NCBI RefSeq assembly: GCF_005233875.1
Contig: NZ_SZPZ01000003.1
Coordinates: 862,489 to 926,488, forward strand
Source of the DNA: Kribbella jiaozuonensis
GTDB taxonomy: Bacteria; Actinomycetota; Actinomycetes; Propionibacteriales; Kribbellaceae
DNA length: 64,000 nucleotides
Direction: 5' to 3'
In this document: positions 1 to 7,918 of the stretch, piece after piece
Layout of the letters: every line of letters starts with the position of its first letter
Position numbering within the stretch: the first letter of the stretch is position 1
Made by a program: the position numbers and the translations under genes
The notes under the pieces: generated by a model
Databases searched by the model: none
Seen by the model: the letters and a program-made list of their open reading frames with translations, nothing else
Told to the model about the DNA's origin: nothing

Positions 1-1
1 G

Positions 2-286
2 GTGACCGCGAACGGTGCCGCGCCGCTGCAGATTGCGTCCGGCGAGCCGATCATGGCGATCGGCGGGTTCAACGGGACCGACCCGGCGCCGTCGCTGGCC
101 GAGTTCAAGCAACTGGTTGCCCAGGGCAAGATCCACTACTTCATCGGTGGTGGCGGAATGGGTGGCGGCTTCGGCGGCCGTGGCGGGACCTCGAACGAGA
201 TCTCGACCTGGGTCTCGGAGAACTTCACTGCGCAGACCGTCGGCAGCACCACCGTGTACGACCTCTCCACCGGAACAGGAGCATGA
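2..286 (+). CDS. C-terminal end of a membrane glycosyltransferase (ArnT/PMT-like), partial
   Basis: Only the last 94 residues are visible; the reading frame is open to the left edge, so the gene starts outside the window. The tail has the motif MAIGGFNGTDPAPSLAEF, then a segment ending in IHYFIGGGG and a Gly-rich loop. This pattern is typical of the extracytoplasmic C-terminus of actinobacterial family-39-like mannosyltransferases, membrane enzymes that move sugars from polyprenyl-phosphate donors. The stop overlaps the next start (ATGA), so the two genes are probably translated together. The family call rests on the tail alone, since the membrane helices and catalytic DE motif are off the window. 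Confidence 0.6.
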   Translation: MTANGAAPLQIASGEPIMAIGGFNGTDPAPSLAEFKQLVAQGKIHYFIGGGGMGGGFGGRGGTSNEISTWVSENFTAQTVGSTTVYDLSTGTGA

Positions 287-729
287 AGATGACGCAACCC
301 CAAGAAGCCCAGTGGCAAGCCGCCCGAGCGGCCCAGGCCGGCACCGCACCACAGCCGCCGACCGCACCGCAGCCGCCGACCGCGCCTGCACCTGCAGCGG
401 AGGCAGCTCCAAGTATGAAGCGGCCCAGCAACGTGGTGCTCGCCGGGGCCGGGTCTGTGCTTGCGGTGCTGGCTTTCCTTGGTGGGATGGCTGTCGGGCA
501 CTCGTGGGACGGGACGAGCACCCAGCAGAACCAGTTCGGTGGGCCGGGTGGTGGCGTCGGCCGCGGATTCCAGGGACAGGGCAACGGTCAGGGAACCGGG
601 CAAGGCACAGTCCCCGGCCAGGGTCAAGGGCAGGGGACCACCGGTCAGGGCCAGGGAACCCAGCAGGGTCAGGGAACGCTTCCAGGGCAGGGAACCCAGC
701 AGGGGCAGGGGACGACGCAGAACGGGTGA
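283..729 (+). CDS. Single-pass membrane protein with Gly-Gln-Gly repeat tail
   Basis: This is a 148-residue protein of unknown function. The first 45 residues are Ala/Pro/Gln rich, with two copies of a TAPQPP motif. One hydrophobic helix follows at about residues 48-71 (start NVVLAGAGSVLAVLAF). The rest is a low-complexity tail of about 70 residues built from GQG/GQGT units. The likely topology is a cytoplasmic N-terminus and an extracytoplasmic flexible tail. The ATGA overlap with the preceding glycosyltransferase gene implies co-translation, so it may be an accessory of that enzyme. The repeat is at protein level and gives repetitive DNA at about 560-725. Confidence 0.75.
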   Translation: MKMTQPQEAQWQAARAAQAGTAPQPPTAPQPPTAPAPAAEAAPSMKRPSNVVLAGAGSVLAVLAFLGGMAVGHSWDGTSTQQNQFGGPGGGVGRGFQGQGNGQGTGQGTVPGQGQGQGTTGQGQGTQQGQGTLPGQGTQQGQGTTQNG

Positions 730-748
730 ACCTGACTTGAAGTAGGCA

Positions 749-793
749 GCCCGGCGGGTCATGAGCGGACACTCGGCCCGCCGGGCGTTGTTT
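749..793 (+). terminator. Probable intrinsic terminator after the glycosyltransferase operon
   Basis: A perfect 10-bp inverted repeat (GCCCGGCGGG at 749-758 and CCCGCCGGGC at 777-786) with an 18-nt loop is followed by GTTGTTT. It sits 20 nt after the stop of the repeat-tail gene and before the next gene, where a terminator is expected. Confidence 0.65.
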
Positions 794-867
794 CTGGACG
801 ATCGTCAAGCTGTAAGACGACACGCGGAATGGTTCACCGGCCCACGGGGTGGGGTAGGGATGGGGGC

Positions 868-1290
868 GTGGAATGGTCGAACGTCACCTGGTTCCTGACC
901 GCGCTCGGCGCGGTCGTCGTCCTGATCACGCGCGTCCGGCTCGGTGGAACGGTGGTGGACGGCACCGCTCACGGCGCCGGCCGGCACGGGTTTTCTGCTG
1001 CCCTGCTGCGGTTGCACACCGTCGTGGGTGTGATCACGCTGCTCGGCTGGGTCGTTGCCCTGGTCACCGGTCGGCGGGAGATCGCGTTCGTGATGCTGGC
1101 CGGGTGGTGGTTGCTGACCGTCATCGGACTGTTGCTTCTGGCCCGTTGGTTGCCGAGTGGAGGCAAGCATTCCGAGGACACGCAGAGTGATGCGTGGGGT
1201 TCCGGCGCGGGCCTGTCCGTCCTCGGCCACGTCGGCATGCTGGTCGGCGTCTGCTACTTCACCTTCGTCACGATCACCGATCGCCTGTGA
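868..1290 (+). CDS. Small four-helix integral membrane protein
   Basis: No family recognised. The protein is about 140 residues from the GTG at 868, with hydrophobic segments beginning WFLTALGAVVV, LHTVVGVITLLGW, FVMLAGWWLLTV and LGHVGMLVGVCYF. I chose the GTG at 868 because a purine-rich AGGGATGGGGG stretch lies just before it. An in-frame ATG at 829 would add 13 polar residues and has no visible ribosome binding site. The 3' end overlaps the convergent TetR gene by 17 nt. Confidence 0.7.
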   Translation: MEWSNVTWFLTALGAVVVLITRVRLGGTVVDGTAHGAGRHGFSAALLRLHTVVGVITLLGWVVALVTGRREIAFVMLAGWWLLTVIGLLLLARWLPSGGKHSEDTQSDAWGSGAGLSVLGHVGMLVGVCYFTFVTITDRL

Positions 1291-1852
1291 GCCCTGCGAT
1301 CAGCGCCACGACAGAACGCCGTACGGCGGCCTCGAACGCTTCTGGTGAGAGCGTTGCGCCCGCGCCCGCGACGCGGTCGTACATCAACCCGTCCATCATC
1401 GCGGCCACCGGCCACGCCGCCGCCTCCGGCTCGGGTATGCCGAGCCCGTCGAGCAACTGCGCGAGCATCGCGCGCAGTTGCAGCCCGCCCTCGGTGATCG
1501 CCGCCCGCAGTTCGGGCTGACGACTCGCCTCCAACGACAGCTCGTACCGCGCGACCAGATCGTCCGGGCGATCGCGCGCCATCCCTGCCGTCATCCCGAC
1601 CAACAGTTCGACCGGATCCGCGCCGGCCGGTGGCATCGCGCTCACGTCCCGGGTGAGCATCCGGCTCACGCATGCGGTGAGCAGAGCGTTCCGGGTGCGC
1701 AAGTAGTACGACGTCGATCCCGGCGGCAGGCCGGCCTCGGTGTCGACCGCGCGGTGGGTCAGCCCGCGCAAACCGCGCGTCGCGACCAGATGGATCGCGG
1801 CGTCGGCGATGGCGTCCTGGCGATCCGCACCTCGCGGAACCTGCTTCGTCAC
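1274..1852 (-). CDS. TetR-family transcriptional regulator
   Basis: The protein has an N-terminal helix-turn-helix of TetR type (IADAAIHLVATRG, then LTHRAVDTEAGLPPGSTSYY) and an all-helical ligand domain ending in IAGLTGDR, about 190-200 residues in total. It is divergent from the FAD monooxygenase gene at 1906. A near-perfect palindrome between them is the likely operator, so it probably represses the monooxygenase and itself and is released by the enzyme's substrate. Start: a GTG at 1852 gives a usual-length arm before the HTH. An in-frame TTG at 1876 adds eight residues and lies four nt downstream of a TAGAGT -10-like box, so it cannot be excluded. Confidence 0.88.
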   Translation of the reverse strand: MTKQVPRGADRQDAIADAAIHLVATRGLRGLTHRAVDTEAGLPPGSTSYYLRTRNALLTACVSRMLTRDVSAMPPAGADPVELLVGMTAGMARDRPDDLVARYELSLEASRQPELRAAITEGGLQLRAMLAQLLDGLGIPEPEAAAWPVAAMMDGLMYDRVAGAGATLSPEAFEAAVRRSVVALIAGLTGDR

Positions 1853-1880
1853 GCCGGTCAGTCTCGCACTTCCCAACCAA

Positions 1881-1898
1881 ACTCTACAGATGTAGAGT
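1881..1898. promoter_or_regulatory. Probable TetR operator with back-to-back -10 boxes
   Basis: ACTCTACA-GA-TGTAGAGT is a palindrome with 8-bp arms and a 2-bp centre. Read on the plus strand, TAGAGT (1893-1898) is followed by 7 nt and then the ATG of the monooxygenase at 1906, the layout of a leaderless promoter. The mirror TAGAGT on the minus strand points at the tetR gene. A repressor bound here would cover the -10 boxes of both genes. Confidence 0.7.
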
Positions 1899-1905
1899 CC
1901 AGTTC

Positions 1906-2964
1906 ATGAGTACGGCGATCGTGGTCGGAGCGGGTATCGGAGGGGTTACGGCTGCTGTCGCGCTGCAACGGTGCGGCTGGCAGGTCACAGTGCTGGAGCG
2001 TGCTCCCGAGCTGGGCGAGGTGGGGGCCGGCATCTCGGTCTGGCCGTCGGCGGTCGCCGTGCTCGAGGAGCTCGGGGTGAAGGGCGTCGAGAAGGCGTCG
2101 GTGCAGTCGAAGCCGGCCGGCATGCGCAGGCCCGACGGCCGCTGGGTCGTCAGTGCGGCCGAGCTCGGCGTCGAGCTGCCGGTGATGATCCACCGGGCGC
2201 AGTTGCACGACCTGATCACGGCCGAGTTCGGTCCGGCCGTCACAGTTCGGACCGGATACGAAGTACGGACCGTCACCCAGGACGCGGACGGCGTCACGGT
2301 CAACGGTGAGCTTCACGCCGATCTCGTGGTCGCCGCGGACGGGATCCGGAGCGTGGTGCGGGGAGCGTTGTACCCGCAGTACAAGGGCCCGCGGTACTCC
2401 GGGTTCTCGGCGTACCGCGGGATCGCGGATGTGGAGCTGGACGACGGCGGTGGGGAGACCTGGGGCCGTGGGCAACTGTTCGGGTTCGCGCGGCTGATCG
2501 ACGGGCGGTACTACTGGTACGGGACGGCGAACCAGCCGGCCGACGCGGCGAGCGAGCCGACCGTGTTCAAGAGCTGGCACGATCCGATCCCGAGGCTGAT
2601 CGCCGGCAGCGAGAAGGTGCTGCAGAACGACATCTACGACCTGACGCTGCCGTTGGTCCCGTTCGTCCAGGGCCGGATCGTCCTGCTCGGCGACGCAGCC
2701 CACGCGATGACGCCGAACCTCGGCCGCGGCGCGTGCTCCGCGATCGAGGACGCCGGTGCGCTGGCGCGGCACCTGCAGGCGAGCGAGCTCAGTCAGGCGT
2801 TGACGGCGTACGACGCCGAACGGCGACCCGCGACGACCAAGCTGGTCAAGCGGTCGCGGGGTCTCGGCCGGCTCGCGCAGGTCGAGAATCCGGTGGTGTG
2901 CGGGCTCCGCGACGGGCTGTTCGCCCTAGGGGGCAAGGTGATGGCGCTGCGTGCCCGCAAGTAG
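1906..2964 (+). CDS. FAD-dependent monooxygenase (aromatic hydroxylase type)
   Basis: This is a 352-residue class A flavoprotein monooxygenase. The N-terminal Rossmann motif GAGIGG is at residues 9-14. The second FAD motif, GRIVLLGDAAHAMTPNLGRG, falls at about 257-276, where GD contacts the ribityl chain. The family hydroxylates aromatic or related substrates using NAD(P)H and O2. The substrate cannot be read from the sequence. It is divergent from a TetR regulator with a shared operator, suggesting substrate-induced detoxification or catabolism. It is probably a leaderless mRNA: TAGAGT ends 7 nt before the ATG and there is no Shine-Dalgarno. purC begins 9 nt after the stop. Confidence 0.87.
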   Translation: MSTAIVVGAGIGGVTAAVALQRCGWQVTVLERAPELGEVGAGISVWPSAVAVLEELGVKGVEKASVQSKPAGMRRPDGRWVVSAAELGVELPVMIHRAQLHDLITAEFGPAVTVRTGYEVRTVTQDADGVTVNGELHADLVVAADGIRSVVRGALYPQYKGPRYSGFSAYRGIADVELDDGGGETWGRGQLFGFARLIDGRYYWYGTANQPADAASEPTVFKSWHDPIPRLIAGSEKVLQNDIYDLTLPLVPFVQGRIVLLGDAAHAMTPNLGRGACSAIEDAGALARHLQASELSQALTAYDAERRPATTKLVKRSRGLGRLAQVENPVVCGLRDGLFALGGKVMALRARK

Positions 2965-2967
2965 GCT
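2962..2967 (+). promoter_or_regulatory. -10 box of a probable leaderless purC promoter
   Basis: TAGGCT is followed by six nt and the GTG start of purC, with no ribosome binding site between. It overlaps the stop codon of the upstream gene. The spacing matches the other TAnnnT-to-start-codon arrangements in this window. Confidence 0.45.
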
Positions 2968-2973
2968 CGCGGC

Positions 2974-3849
2974 GTGATCACTACGCCGCAGGCGCCGGAG
3001 ATCCCCGGCGCGAAGCACATCCACTCCGGCAAGGTCCGGGACCTGTACGAGCTGGAGTCCGGCGATCTGCTGATGGTGGCGAGCGACCGGATGAGCGCGT
3101 TCGACTGGATCCTGGAGTCGCTGATCCCCGACAAGGGGAAGGTGCTCACCGCGATGAGCCTGTGGTGGTTCGAGCAGCTGGACGTGCCGAACCACATCAT
3201 CTCCACCGATGTGCCGGCCGAGGTCGCGGGCCGCGCGGTGGTGTGCGAGAAGCTGGCGATCTACCCGGTCGAGTGCGTGGCGCGCGGATACCTCAGCGGC
3301 ACCGGCCTGCTCGACTACAACGCCACCGGCGCCGTCTGCGGCATCCCGCTGCCGGACGGACTGGTCGAGGGCTCCCGGCTGGACGACCCGATCTTCACCC
3401 CGGCGACCAAGGCCGAGCTCGGCGAACACGACGAGAACGTCTCGTACGACGCGGTGGTGGCAACCGTCGGCGCGGACACCGCGTCGACGCTGCGGGACAC
3501 CACCCTGGAGATCTACGCGTGGGCGCGGTCGATGGCCGAGGATCGCGGGATCATCCTGGCGGACACGAAGTTCGAGTTCGGCGCCCGCGCGGACGGGACG
3601 CTGGTGCTCGCCGACGAGGTGCTCACCCCGGACTCGAGCCGCTTCTGGCCGGCCGACCAGTGGTCCCCGGGCAAGCAGCAGCCGTCGTACGACAAGCAGA
3701 TCGTCCGCGACTGGCTGCAGTTCGAGTCCGGCTGGGACCGTACGTCGGGGGAGGCGCCGCCGCCGCTGTCCGACGAGGTGATCGAGCGGACCAGGGCGGC
3801 GTACATCAACGCCTACGAGCAGCTGACCGGCCGTAAGTTCGACGCTTAG
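2974..3849 (+). CDS. purC: SAICAR synthase (phosphoribosylaminoimidazole-succinocarboxamide synthase)
   Basis: The enzyme catalyses the ATP-dependent joining of CAIR and aspartate to give SAICAR in purine synthesis. The 291-residue length and motifs are standard: HSGKVRDLYE near the N-terminus (nucleotide-binding loop), SDRMSAFDW, a central ECVARGYLSGTG motif and the C-terminal DTKFEFG and DSSRFWP. The start is GTG with no Shine-Dalgarno but a -10 box six nt upstream, so the mRNA is probably leaderless. purSQL lie about 4 kb downstream in the same orientation, interrupted by a minus-strand operon. The last 4 nt overlap a convergent membrane protein gene. Confidence 0.96.
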   Translation: MITTPQAPEIPGAKHIHSGKVRDLYELESGDLLMVASDRMSAFDWILESLIPDKGKVLTAMSLWWFEQLDVPNHIISTDVPAEVAGRAVVCEKLAIYPVECVARGYLSGTGLLDYNATGAVCGIPLPDGLVEGSRLDDPIFTPATKAELGEHDENVSYDAVVATVGADTASTLRDTTLEIYAWARSMAEDRGIILADTKFEFGARADGTLVLADEVLTPDSSRFWPADQWSPGKQQPSYDKQIVRDWLQFESGWDRTSGEAPPPLSDEVIERTRAAYINAYEQLTGRKFDA

Positions 3850-4334
3850 AAGGCGCTGACACCCAGGGCGAGCAGGATGAAGCGGGCGCCGCGGCCGGCC
3901 AGCACCGACAGGGTGAAGACCACGGTCCGCATCCGCGAGGCGCCGCCGATCAGCGCCACGCCGTACAGCGGTGGGACGCCGACGAAGGCGCTCAGCAGCG
4001 TCACCGGGATGCCCCAGCGGCTGTCGCTCATCGCGTCCAGGAGGCGTTTGGTGACGTCGCGGTTCCACTGGATGAAGCGGCCCCGGCGGGTGTCCAGGTT
4101 GACCGGCTTGGGTTCCTTGGTCTTGCGGGCCGCGTAGCCGGGGCGGTACCGGACGGCCAGGAACATGGCGACCTTGCCGATGGTCTGGCCGACGGAGATC
4201 CCGGCCGCGGCGACGACCGGGTTCAGGGCATGGGTGGCACCGACGGCGAGGACGTACGCCTCGGCATTCATCACCGGTACGACGGCGGACCCGATGCCGA
4301 AGCCCACCGCGAGTACCAGTTGCCACACCCACAT
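3846..4334 (-). CDS. VTT-domain (SNARE-associated/DedA-like) membrane protein
   Basis: About 162 residues with hydrophobic segments and the VTT-family layout: an early LVLAVGFGIGSAVVPVMNAE re-entrant region, GISVGQTIGKVAMFLAVRY, a charged central loop (KTKEPKPVN, RGRFIQWNRD), and C-terminal helices with VGVPPLYGVALIGGASRM. Relatives act in membrane lipid scrambling or transport, but the substrate here is unknown. The start was set at the ATG at 4334 because TAGCCT (4347-4342, minus strand) lies 7 nt upstream, a leaderless arrangement. Upstream in-frame codons to 4409 would add a poorly conserved leader. It ends tail-to-tail with purC (4-nt overlap). Confidence 0.8.
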   Translation of the reverse strand: MWVWQLVLAVGFGIGSAVVPVMNAEAYVLAVGATHALNPVVAAAGISVGQTIGKVAMFLAVRYRPGYAARKTKEPKPVNLDTRRGRFIQWNRDVTKRLLDAMSDSRWGIPVTLLSAFVGVPPLYGVALIGGASRMRTVVFTLSVLAGRGARFILLALGVSAF

Positions 4335-4413
4335 GACTCCGAGGCTATGCGCCATTGCGGCCATTCCCACGCATCTCAGGCCCACCTTCGGGGGTAGACC
4401 AGGGTCCACCCCC

Positions 4414-5034
4414 TCATCGCGGGTTTCCCGGGGCGGCGAGCCAGCGGCCGCAGAGGATCATGATCAGGCGGTACGACGACACCACCTTGACCGCGAGCGC
4501 CGCGATCGCGACGACGTACGGCAGCCACTGCGCGCCGGTGTGGCCGGCCACGACCAGCGAGACCACCACGGCGCCGGTGTTCAGTGCCTTGGCGGGCTTG
4601 GACCAGTTCCAGAGGAAGATCGGCCGGTCGACCTTGTAGAAGTAGTTCGGGCTGAGCATCCACGGCCAGAGCAGGAACGAGAACGTCAGCATCGTGTCGA
4701 GTACGCCGAACTGCGCCAAGTAGATCGCCAGCGGGCCGATCGTCTCCGGGTACGTCGCCATGAACGCGGCCGCGAGCAGGAACGAGCAGGCCCGGTCGCA
4801 GACGATGTCGAACACCGCGCCGGACAGCGACTCCTCGTTCCGCTTGCGGGCCACCCAGCCGTCGAGACTGTCGCCGAACCAGTACGAGAAGTACCCGAGC
4901 ACCAGCCAGGCCAGGTCGCCGGTACGGAACGCGAAGGTGGCGACCGTCATCGCGATCAAAGTCCGGACCAGGGTGATGCGGTTCGGCAGGCCCAACAGCA
5001 GCGCAGGCCGGACCGCTAAAGGGGTCGTGCTCAT
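4414..5034 (-). CDS. CDP-alcohol phosphatidyltransferase family protein
   Basis: An integral membrane enzyme of about 206 residues that joins a CDP-linked donor and an alcohol to make a phospholipid or phosphodiester. The family signature is intact: DSLDGWVAR, then eleven residues on GAVFDIVCD, which supplies the metal-binding aspartates of the D-x2-D-G-x2-A-R-x8-G-x3-D-x3-D pattern (with a slightly longer gap). About six hydrophobic helices follow. The alcohol acceptor is not predictable. Its ATG overlaps the stop of the FtsX-like permease gene (ATGA), making it the fourth gene of a PadR-led operon, an unusual partner for an exporter. Confidence 0.87.
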   Translation of the reverse strand: MSTTPLAVRPALLLGLPNRITLVRTLIAMTVATFAFRTGDLAWLVLGYFSYWFGDSLDGWVARKRNEESLSGAVFDIVCDRACSFLLAAAFMATYPETIGPLAIYLAQFGVLDTMLTFSFLLWPWMLSPNYFYKVDRPIFLWNWSKPAKALNTGAVVVSLVVAGHTGAQWLPYVVAIAALAVKVVSSYRLIMILCGRWLAAPGNPR

Positions 5035-6356
5035 GCGGCCCTCAGATTCTCGGGATCCAGTGCGTCCCGGAGTTGGTTGCGAAGGAGGTAACCGGCGGCC
5101 GTGCCGCCGAGATGGCCGAGCAGCCAGCCGCCGGCCGTCAGGGCCGCCGCGATCAGCAGCGTGCCTGGCTCGAATGGATCGACCGCGCCGCCGACCACGC
5201 GACCGAGGCCGATCAGGGTGCCGAGCAGCAGACCGGTCGCAAGCGCGGGTGCGGCGACCGCAGTCAACTGGCGGCGGATCACCCGGCGCAGGAACGCCAG
5301 GTCCACGCCCAGTGCGGTCAGGCTGGCGAACTGGCGACGATGGTCGACCAGCTGGTCCGCGACACCGACGATCAGGGCAGCCATCGCGGTCAGCGCGACC
5401 AGGGCGAGTCCGGCGATCGTCAGCCCGAAACCAGTGGTGTAGAACGCGGCATTGCCACCCCGGTCGTTCACGGCGTGGACTCCGGCGATCGCGTTGGCCA
5501 TGGTGCCGACGAGGAAGCCGCAACAGCCCAGCAGCATGCAGATGCGAGACGCCGGGCGCGAGTCGGTGACCAGCCGGAGGCCGGTCAGCATGTACGCCGG
5601 ATCACTCGACCGCTGCAGCCGCAGCCCGACGGCGCGGATCCACAACGCCGACATGCTCAGGAAGAGCAGTGCGATCCCTGCGAGCGCGATCGTCGACGCG
5701 ATGTAGCCCAAGTACCGCGAGGTCGCCAGACCGATCACGATCAGCACCGGCCCGGCGATGATGCCCGTACGACGCTGCGCCGCGGTCTCCGGCGTGGATG
5801 GCACAGGACCGTCCCGGTGCAACAGACTGCCGATCACCGCACCAGCTGCCGTCATCGCGATCACAACGGGGATCCACAGAGCTGCGTCCAGCACCTCCGC
5901 GCCAGGCAGGATCCGGGCCATCCGGGGGAGTGCGCCGAACAGCAGGCTGAGCAGCAGGTACGCCGGTCCGGCGAGCAGTCCGCCGACCAGGCCCGCGATA
6001 GCTGCATCGGTCACGGTCAGCTGGCGCAGCTGCTTGCGGGACGCACCTGCCAGTCGGAGCGCGTCCAGTCGCCGTTCGCGTGCCGCCGTACCCAGGCGCA
6101 GGGCCTGGACTGCGAGGCCTCCGGTGAGTACGGCGAGGATGATGAGGATCGCGATCAGTCCGGAGCGGAGGCCGGGCTCGGCGACGTAGTTGCTGTAGAT
6201 GTCTTCGCTCAGCGGGCCCTTGCCCAGGCGCGCGATGCGCAACGCGCCAAGTAGTAGGGAGCCGCTGAGTGCCAGGGTCGCAGTGGCCAGCTTGACCCGG
6301 CTGTGGTCGGCCAGCGTCCGCGAGCGGGACAGCTGCACCAGCGTCTCGAGTGTCAT
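5031..6356 (-). CDS. ABC transporter permease, FtsX/MacB type
   Basis: A 441-residue membrane protein with two FtsX-like halves. Each has a cluster of three or four hydrophobic helices, the first around residues 65-175 (including RRLDALRLAGASRKQLRQL, the conserved coupling motif), the second after residue 300 (HRRQFASLTALGVDLAFLRR). Such permeases do not import nutrients; they export peptides or lipids or transmit force or signals. It pairs with the ATPase encoded just upstream (4-nt overlap) and is followed with a 4-nt overlap by the CDP-alcohol transferase gene. The PadR regulator at the operon head suggests induction by a toxic compound or envelope stress. Confidence 0.87.
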   Translation of the reverse strand: MTLETLVQLSRSRTLADHSRVKLATATLALSGSLLLGALRIARLGKGPLSEDIYSNYVAEPGLRSGLIAILIILAVLTGGLAVQALRLGTAARERRLDALRLAGASRKQLRQLTVTDAAIAGLVGGLLAGPAYLLLSLLFGALPRMARILPGAEVLDAALWIPVVIAMTAAGAVIGSLLHRDGPVPSTPETAAQRRTGIIAGPVLIVIGLATSRYLGYIASTIALAGIALLFLSMSALWIRAVGLRLQRSSDPAYMLTGLRLVTDSRPASRICMLLGCCGFLVGTMANAIAGVHAVNDRGGNAAFYTTGFGLTIAGLALVALTAMAALIVGVADQLVDHRRQFASLTALGVDLAFLRRVIRRQLTAVAAPALATGLLLGTLIGLGRVVGGAVDPFEPGTLLIAAALTAGGWLLGHLGGTAAGYLLRNQLRDALDPENLRAA

Positions 6357-7036
6357 CCGAGCGACACCTCGTGCTGGATCAGGCCGTCGCGCAACCTGAT
6401 CTCACGGTCCGCCGAGGAGGCGACGACGTTGTCGTGCGTCACCATCAGCAGCGCGGCGCCGCGGTACCGGGCGGCCTGCAGCAGTACGTCGAGCAGCTCC
6501 TGCCCGGCGCGGCTGTCCAGGCTGCCGGTCGGCTCGTCAGCGAGTACGACGGACGGCCCGGTGACCAGCGCGCGCGCCAACGCGGCACGCTGCGTCTGGC
6601 CGCCGGATAACTCGGACGGAACCGCGTCGGCGTCGTCGGCGATCCCCACCTGGTCCAGCCAGTGCCGTGCGGCCACGTGGGCCTCGCCGCGCTCGTGGCC
6701 GTCCAGGAGGAGTGGCAGCGCCACGTTGTCGATCAGTGGCAGATCCGGCACCAGCTGCCCGAACTGCAGCACGATGCCGACCTTCGTACGCCGGAGTGCC
6801 GCGCGCTGCTCCTCCGGCAGCGTGGCCAGGTCCTGACCGTCCACCCGGACCACACCCGCGTCGGGCGTGAGGATGCCAGCCGCACAGTGCAGCAATGTGG
6901 ACTTGCCGCAGCCGCTGGCGCCGGTGACCGCGACTACCTCACCTGGTTTGAGCTTCAGACTCACGCCGCGGAGCGCAGTGTTCCGCCGGTACGAGTACTC
7001 GACGCCCTCCAGCTCCAGCACTGGTTGTCCACTCAT
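6353..7036 (-). CDS. ABC transporter ATP-binding protein (LolD/MacB-type)
   Basis: A 227-residue ATPase partner of the FtsX-like permease. It has Walker A GASGCGKST (about residues 39-47), the Q-loop in VLQFGQLVPDL, signature motif LSGGQTQRAALARAL, Walker B VVLADEPTGSLDS and the switch histidine in MVTHD. The start is the ATG at 7036, which overlaps the stop of padR (ATGA). Open frame continues upstream but lies over padR in another frame. Presumed function: powering export or extraction by the adjacent permease. Confidence 0.93.
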   Translation of the reverse strand: MSGQPVLELEGVEYSYRRNTALRGVSLKLKPGEVVAVTGASGCGKSTLLHCAAGILTPDAGVVRVDGQDLATLPEEQRAALRRTKVGIVLQFGQLVPDLPLIDNVALPLLLDGHERGEAHVAARHWLDQVGIADDADAVPSELSGGQTQRAALARALVTGPSVVLADEPTGSLDSRAGQELLDVLLQAARYRGAALLMVTHDNVVASSADREIRLRDGLIQHEVSLG

Positions 7037-7554
7037 CTGTGAGCCCCCCTTTGCTCTGAGATGCGGTCCAAGGCGCTGTCCAGCCAGCGCAGGTCGGCGT
7101 CGAGATGGGCCACGATGTACTCGCGGACCAGTGGTGAGGTCGGGTCGTCGTCGGCGGGCGTCTCGCGCAGCTCGCGGATCCGGCGCAGGTGACTGGCGCG
7201 CTGACGGGCAAGGAAGCCGGCCGCGTCCCCGCCGGTGCGGATGGCTGCCACGAGCTTCCGTAGTACCTCGTCGGCGCTGCCCCAGGCCGGCGGGACCGGG
7301 TCGGTGAGCCAGTCGGCCAGGTGGTCGCGGCCCTTGCTGGTGAGCGCGTAGACGGTCCGGTCGGGGCCTCCGCCGGATGTCTTGTCGACCACCTCGACCA
7401 GGCCGTCGCGCTCCAGTCGACCCAGCGTCGTGTACACCTGGCCGAAGGCCAACGGTCGGCTGTCGGGGAACCACGCGTCATGGCCGCGCTTCACGTCGTA
7501 CCCGTGGGCCGGGCCGGCGGACAGTAGCCCTAATACGAGCTCTGCGGTGGCCAT
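7033..7554 (-). CDS. PadR-family transcriptional regulator
   Basis: A 173-residue winged-helix regulator. The N-terminal LVLGLLSAGPAHGYDVKR and GQVYTTLGRLERDGLVEVV are the classic PadR motifs, followed by the wing (VYALTSKGRDHL). The C-terminal helical dimerisation domain includes RQRASHLRRIRELRE. It heads the operon padR - ABC ATPase - FtsX permease - CDP-alcohol transferase, all joined by 4-nt overlaps, and probably autorepresses it. Promoter: TATAGT (7567-7562, minus strand) stands 7 nt before the ATG with no Shine-Dalgarno, so the transcript is probably leaderless. A palindrome overlaps that -10 box. Confidence 0.92.
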   Translation of the reverse strand: MATAELVLGLLSAGPAHGYDVKRGHDAWFPDSRPLAFGQVYTTLGRLERDGLVEVVDKTSGGGPDRTVYALTSKGRDHLADWLTDPVPPAWGSADEVLRKLVAAIRTGGDAAGFLARQRASHLRRIRELRETPADDDPTSPLVREYIVAHLDADLRWLDSALDRISEQRGAHR

Positions 7555-7561
7555 ATCGGTG

Positions 7562-7596
7562 ACTATACACTGCGTGTATGTACTGAGTGAATAGTC
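7562..7596 (-). promoter_or_regulatory. padR promoter and probable PadR operator
   Basis: ATACAC (7565-7570) and GTGTAT (7574-7579) form a perfect inverted repeat around TGC. It overlaps the minus-strand -10 box TATAGT (complement of 7562-7567). A wider symmetric pair, GACTAT at 7561-7566 and ATAGTC at 7591-7596, encloses it. Self-repression by the adjacent PadR is the simplest reading. Confidence 0.55.
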
Positions 7597-7666
7597 TCGG
7601 ATGCGGCATTCTGGTGCTCGCTCGGTAGGATTCAGGCGTCACCCCGGAACGAACCTGGAGTAGTCA

Positions 7667-7918
7667 GTGGCTCGCGTTGTCGTCGACGTCATGCTCAAGC
7701 CCGAGATTCTCGACCCGCAGGGCAAGGCGGTGCACGGCGCGTTCGGCCGGCTCGGCTTCGACGGCGTGGCCGACGTCCGGCAGGGAAAGCGCTTCGAGAT
7801 CACCCTGGACGGTGAGGCGACGGAGGAGCGGGTCGCCGAGATCCGCAAGGCCGCGGACACCCTGCTGGCCAATCCGGTGATCGAGGACTACACGCTGCAC
7901 GTGGAGAACGGACAGTGA
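7667..7918 (+). CDS. purS: Phosphoribosylformylglycinamidine synthase subunit PurS
   Basis: An 83-residue PurS, the small dimeric bridge of the three-part FGAM synthase (PurS-PurQ-PurL). The typical opening ARVVVDVMLKPEILDPQGKA and the FDGVADVRQGKRFEI core are present. The start is GTG at 7667 with GGAG seven nt upstream. A TAGGAT -10-like hexamer lies at 7625-7630, so this promoter should give a leader of about 30 nt, unlike purC. It overlaps purQ by 4 nt (GTGA). Confidence 0.95.
   Translation: MARVVVDVMLKPEILDPQGKAVHGAFGRLGFDGVADVRQGKRFEITLDGEATEERVAEIRKAADTLLANPVIEDYTLHVENGQ

Noticed and set aside
560..725. Direct DNA repeats as a CRISPR or minisatellite
   Set aside because: The periodicity comes from Gly-Gln-Gly codons in an open frame; there are no unique spacers.
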